A stretch of DNA of 64,000 bases, taken from Nostoc sp. NIES-4103. Its GTDB lineage: Bacteria > Cyanobacteriota > Cyanobacteriia > Cyanobacteriales > Nostocaceae. The first letter of the stretch is position 1, and each line of letters begins with the position of its first letter. The translations under genes and the position numbers were made by a program. This document shows positions 60,774 through 64,000 of the stretch, one piece after another. Below the pieces are notes generated by a model, which was not told the DNA's origin, ran no database searches, and saw only the letters and a list, made by a program, of their open reading frames with translations. The stretch covers positions 1,641,355 through 1,705,354 of the forward strand of contig NZ_AP018288.1 in the NCBI RefSeq assembly GCF_002368335.1, read 5' to 3'.

Positions 60774-61652
60774 GTGCTGAATATAGAAGTTAATCTACCA
60801 GAATTATCAAGTGAATATCCAGTGACCTCAGAAAATATTCGACAATTTCAAGAACAGGGTCATATCTTATTGCGCGGCGTGGTTTCTCAAGTAGAGATTG
60901 ATGCATATCGCCCGAACATTTTAAAAGCTATGCAACGCAATCTAGAAGAAAATCATGCCATAGAAAAACTAGTTAAAGGCAACCAAGAAAACTGGATATA
61001 TATTAACAATTTGTGGAGTCTGGATGAAATTACCCGTCGGTTTATTCTCGCCTCTCGGTTTGGACAAATTGCTGCTCAACTCCTGGGCGTAGATGCTGTG
61101 CGGCTGTTTCGCGATCAAACTTACTTCAAAAAACCCGGTGGTACTGACACCCCTTGGCATCAAGATGGGTACTTTATGCCCCTGGATACAGACAAAATTA
61201 TTACAATGTGGCTTCCCCTGGTAGACGTAACACCAGAAATGGCTCCCATGAGCTTTGTCACTGGTTCCCATCGCGGGGCGAAATACCTTGGCACTTCCAC
61301 GCCCCAGCCAGAAAAAATGCAGGAATTTGCCCAGTCTATTATCCAGCGAGGGTATGAAATAACATCCTACGGTAGCCTTGGGGCGGGGGATGTGACTTTT
61401 CATTCGGGTTGGACACTACATAGCGCCCCAACCAACAAAAGCGATCGCACCCGTGAAGTCCTGGTAATAGTTTACTATGCCGATGGCGCGCGTATTGCTC
61501 AACCAAAACAACTGGATTCCCAGGCTCCACTCCCAGAGCGCTTCGCCGAACAGATGCGCCAACAAACACAAAATAGCTGCTTTCCAGGGCTAAAACCAGG
61601 AGACTTGGCGGTTACACCCATGAATCCGCTCATTTACCGCAAAAACACTTGA
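60774..61652 (+). CDS. Phytanoyl-CoA dioxygenase (PhyH)-family oxygenase, copy 2
   Basis: 292 residues, starting GTG 60774 with TAGGAGATAC upstream. HxD is in TPWHQDGYFMPLDTDK near residue 125; distal His in FHSGWTLHSAPTNKSDRTRE near 208. It is clearly related to copy 1 but not a recent duplicate (about one-third identical). Both copies fit 2-oxoglutarate/iron oxygenases acting on the same pathway. It is followed by the JmjC gene after 18 bp. Confidence 0.88.
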   Translation: MLNIEVNLPELSSEYPVTSENIRQFQEQGHILLRGVVSQVEIDAYRPNILKAMQRNLEENHAIEKLVKGNQENWIYINNLWSLDEITRRFILASRFGQIAAQLLGVDAVRLFRDQTYFKKPGGTDTPWHQDGYFMPLDTDKIITMWLPLVDVTPEMAPMSFVTGSHRGAKYLGTSTPQPEKMQEFAQSIIQRGYEITSYGSLGAGDVTFHSGWTLHSAPTNKSDRTREVLVIVYYADGARIAQPKQLDSQAPLPERFAEQMRQQTQNSCFPGLKPGDLAVTPMNPLIYRKNT

Positions 61653-61670
61653 AAATGGCAGCAAACAGCA

Positions 61671-62879
61671 GTGACAAGTGCAGACTTTGATTTTAAAAGA
61701 GCGATCGCTCCGATTCAAGTAGATACATTCTTCAATGAATATTGGGAAAAACGTCCCCTAATTGTTTCCAGACAAACGCCAGATTATTACACCCATCTGC
61801 TGACGATGGCAGATATTGATTTAATTGTTTACAGCTTACAGCCAGATTGGAAGACCTTACGCCTGGTCAAGCAGGGGGGCTTTTTTGCCCAAAACTTTAT
61901 GCACCCTGACGGGTCTGCTAACATTGTTCAACTTTACAAGGCTTACGAGCAAGGCTACTCCATCATTCTTTTAGACCTCCATAAACGTTGGATGTCTTTG
62001 TCGGCGTTTGCTAAAGAATTGGAATGTTTTTTGAACCATCCTGTAGGCATCAATTTATATTTGACCCCCAAGAATTCCCAGGCTTTTATGCCGCATTTTG
62101 ATGACCACGATGTCTTCATTCTCCAGATTGAAGGAACAAAAAACTGGCGCATTTACGAACCCACAGTGGAACTACCAAACAAGGAAATTGCAGGGGGTGA
62201 ACATTCATTACCAAAAGATCAGCTTCCGCCTGTGGTAGCCGATATTTGTTTGCAACCAGGTGATCTGTTATATTTACCTCGCGGCTATGGTCACAATGTC
62301 TCGACATCCGACTGTTCATCATTGCATTTGACAGTAGGCATCTTTATTTATACCTGGAGCGATTTACTTTCTGGGATGCTGCGATCGCTATCCTTACAAG
62401 ATGTTGCCTTTCGCCGCGCATTACCAGCAGGTTTTATCCGCGACAGCCAGATGAAAAACTCTTTATCAGCACAATTTCAGGAACTGCTGCAATTTCTAGT
62501 CACCCAAGCCAAGCTAGAATCGGGGATTGAAAAACTCACTGATAGTCTTCTAGAAAATATGAAAAATCCCTTACCGGATGGATATTTTCGACGCATCGAC
62601 AATCTCAGTCAGATCAACTTAGAAACTATTGTCCAGAAAAGAAAAGGAACTCTATTCAACATCATCCCCAACGAAAATTCCATCACAGTTAAATATTTCA
62701 GCAAAAAGCTAGAGATATCTCAAAACTTTGCCGTCGCTTTAGATTACATCAATACTAATAATAAATTTCCTATTAAAGACTTACCGAGCATAGACGACAA
62801 CTCAAAATTAGAATTCGTGCATCGGCTGATTGGTAGCGGACTTTTAACAATCGTCGAAGAAGATACAGGAGGTTTGTGA
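61671..62879 (+). CDS. JmjC-domain (cupin) oxygenase
   Basis: 402 residues, starting GTG 61671. The domain has FFNEYWEKRPLIVSR near residue 20, the iron-binding HFDDHDVFILQIEG near 145 (HxD), and the distal His in YLPRGYGHNVSTSDCSSLHL near 205. This is the layout of bacterial JmjC ribosomal-oxygenase-like proteins. The C-terminal 150 residues include a winged-helix-like part. Hydroxylation of an amino-acid side chain is the family's usual act, so it may hydroxylate the RiPP core. The stop overlaps the next start (TGATG). Confidence 0.82.
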   Translation: MTSADFDFKRAIAPIQVDTFFNEYWEKRPLIVSRQTPDYYTHLLTMADIDLIVYSLQPDWKTLRLVKQGGFFAQNFMHPDGSANIVQLYKAYEQGYSIILLDLHKRWMSLSAFAKELECFLNHPVGINLYLTPKNSQAFMPHFDDHDVFILQIEGTKNWRIYEPTVELPNKEIAGGEHSLPKDQLPPVVADICLQPGDLLYLPRGYGHNVSTSDCSSLHLTVGIFIYTWSDLLSGMLRSLSLQDVAFRRALPAGFIRDSQMKNSLSAQFQELLQFLVTQAKLESGIEKLTDSLLENMKNPLPDGYFRRIDNLSQINLETIVQKRKGTLFNIIPNENSITVKYFSKKLEISQNFAVALDYINTNNKFPIKDLPSIDDNSKLEFVHRLIGSGLLTIVEEDTGGL

Positions 62880-64000
62880 TGACGGATATATGTTTGGTGT
62901 CGATGCCTTATTCATCGCTGAACGGGCCATCCATCGCTTTAGGATTGCTAAAGGGCGCACTGAAAAAAACAGAAATAGAAGTCAGCGTACTCTATCCCAA
63001 TATCTGGTTCGCCGAAGAAATTGGGCTAGATACCTATATTGCTCTTTTTGAGGGCAAGAACGAAGAATTGATTGGCGAGTGGACGTTTACTCTAGCTGCC
63101 TTTCCAGACTTTGAACCAGATGCTAGCATCTATCCATTGCAGCCATTAGCAACGCGGGATATGCTATACGAGCGCCTCGACCTCGATAGCGAAAATTTGC
63201 AAGAGCAATTTGAGAAAGTCCGCTCAAAAGCTCCATCCTTTGTTGATAGAGTCGCACGAGCCATTCTCGAAAAACAGCCAAAAATTGTCAGTTGTACTTC
63301 AACTTTTGGTCAACACGTGGCTTCTTTGGCTTTGCTGAGGCGGATTCGGGAACTCGCCCCCGAAGTCATTACTTTGATAGGTGGAGCCAACTGTGAAGGA
63401 GCGATGGGGTTAGCAACCAAGCGAGCCTTTGATTGGGTCGATTTTGTCTTTTCTGGGGAAGGAGACACCTTATTTTACAACCTCTGCCGTCAGCTACTGG
63501 ACAAAGGTTGCAACATCAGGGCTGAAGACTTACCCGAAGGTGTGATCTCTGCCAGTAATATGAATGCGATCGCAGCCGCTCCCCGTGCTTCTGTATGGGA
63601 TATGGATCAAGTGCCCATCCCCGACTACGACGATTACTTTGAAGCCATCCAAGCCTCCCAATTTAGTCCTTACATTCACCCCGGATTGCCGGTACAAACA
63701 TCACGAGGTTGTTGGTGGGGGCAAGTACATCACTGTACATTCTGCGGACTCAATGGCGCATCAATGGCATATCGCTCGAAATCACCAGAGCGCGTAGTCC
63801 AGGAATTTGACCATCTGGCAAAAAGGTACAACGTCACTAATTTCATTGTCGTCGATAATATTCTCGATTTAAGATACATCAAAACTGTTTTACCAGAACT
63901 AGCGAAAGCTGACCAATCTTACAAGCTCTTTTTTGAAACAAAAGTTAATTTGCAGCGAGAACAAATGGCACTCTTAGCCGATGCTGGTATTCGCCACATC
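62879..64000 (+). CDS. B12-binding radical SAM RiPP maturase, 3' end outside the window
   Basis: 374 codons visible, no stop before the edge. It starts at ATG 62879, overlapping the jmjC stop. The N-terminal half is a cobalamin-binding fold: SLNGPSIALGLLKGAL near 15, IVSCTSTFGQHVASLALL near 140, and VFSGEGDTLFYNL near 185. The radical SAM cluster motif is TSRGCWWGQVHHCTFCGLNG near 280 (CxxxxxxxCxxC, a wider spacing than the standard CxxxCxxC). It is followed by MAYRSKSPERVVQEF and VVDNILDLRYI. I associate it with the RiPP maturation radical SAM protein 1 family, which C-methylates peptides. Confidence 0.88.
   Translation, partial: MTDICLVSMPYSSLNGPSIALGLLKGALKKTEIEVSVLYPNIWFAEEIGLDTYIALFEGKNEELIGEWTFTLAAFPDFEPDASIYPLQPLATRDMLYERLDLDSENLQEQFEKVRSKAPSFVDRVARAILEKQPKIVSCTSTFGQHVASLALLRRIRELAPEVITLIGGANCEGAMGLATKRAFDWVDFVFSGEGDTLFYNLCRQLLDKGCNIRAEDLPEGVISASNMNAIAAAPRASVWDMDQVPIPDYDDYFEAIQASQFSPYIHPGLPVQTSRGCWWGQVHHCTFCGLNGASMAYRSKSPERVVQEFDHLAKRYNVTNFIVVDNILDLRYIKTVLPELAKADQSYKLFFETKVNLQREQMALLADAGIRHI

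Noticed and set aside
63564..63797. 77-codon ORF inside the radical SAM gene
   Set aside because: It is an out-of-frame shadow of the clearly conserved B12 radical SAM reading frame.

Overview
The window reads as chromosomal DNA of a filamentous, Nostoc-like cyanobacterium. The octamer GCGATCGC (HIP1) recurs throughout, there are heptameric CCAATTA/GAATGGG-type repeats, and the transposon, kinase and peptide genes resemble cyanobacterial families. All calls come from reading the sequence; no database search was run.

Layout. (1) 1-7.9 kb: a DUF5996 gene cut by the window edge, then a TetR regulator with a tandem palindromic operator, two tandem CPBP membrane proteases (the first frameshifted), an SDR oxidoreductase, and a patch of small, duplicated or broken genes. 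(2) 8-9.4 kb: an IS701-family element with a decayed transposase. It sits exactly where a type I hsdM reading frame breaks off. (3) 10.6-14.3 kb: the remaining part of a first type V-K CRISPR-associated transposon (CAST-1): a small ribbon-helix-helix (RHH) gene, a divergent cas12k, a tracrRNA, a short CRISPR array, a delocalised homing crRNA and one transposon end. Its tnsB, tnsC and tniQ are not in the window. (4) 14,325-44,418: a second, complete type V-K CAST (CAST-2, 30,094 bp) with 25-bp terminal inverted repeats and a 5-bp GGACA target duplication. It carries tnsB-tnsC-tniQ, about 23 kb of cargo, its own RHH gene, cas12k, tracrRNA, a seven-spacer array and a homing crRNA. (5) 44.4 kb: a tRNA-Ala(CGC) gene, the apparent attachment site for both CASTs. 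(6) 44.5-54.1 kb: HAD hydrolase, methyltransferase, rtcB interrupted by a group I intron with a broken LAGLIDADG endonuclease gene, an ATP-grasp protein and two sensor kinases. (7) 55-64 kb: a RiPP gene cluster with two NHLP-leader precursors sharing one core, a sulfotransferase, a terpene-cyclase-fold protein, two PhyH dioxygenases, a JmjC protein and a B12-type radical SAM maturase running off the window.

How it works together. Both CASTs carry a short spacer beginning GAGCGCTGCGATCG, which matches the tRNA-Ala gene next to a GTA PAM. CAST-2 sits 59 bp downstream of that PAM, as expected for Cas12k-guided insertion. The two elements are stacked head to tail at one tRNA. CAST-2 cargo is largely defensive: an IetAS-like ATPase/subtilase pair, a complete type I restriction system with an extra gene and a Fic protein, and a DUF262/HNH protein, beside remnants of a Tn554-like element, an IS5-family copy and a related MITE. 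Each cas12k has a divergent 53-residue RHH gene; between CAST-2's RHH gene and cas12k, four 8-bp direct repeats cover a good -35/-10 promoter, which suggests a repressor-operator switch.
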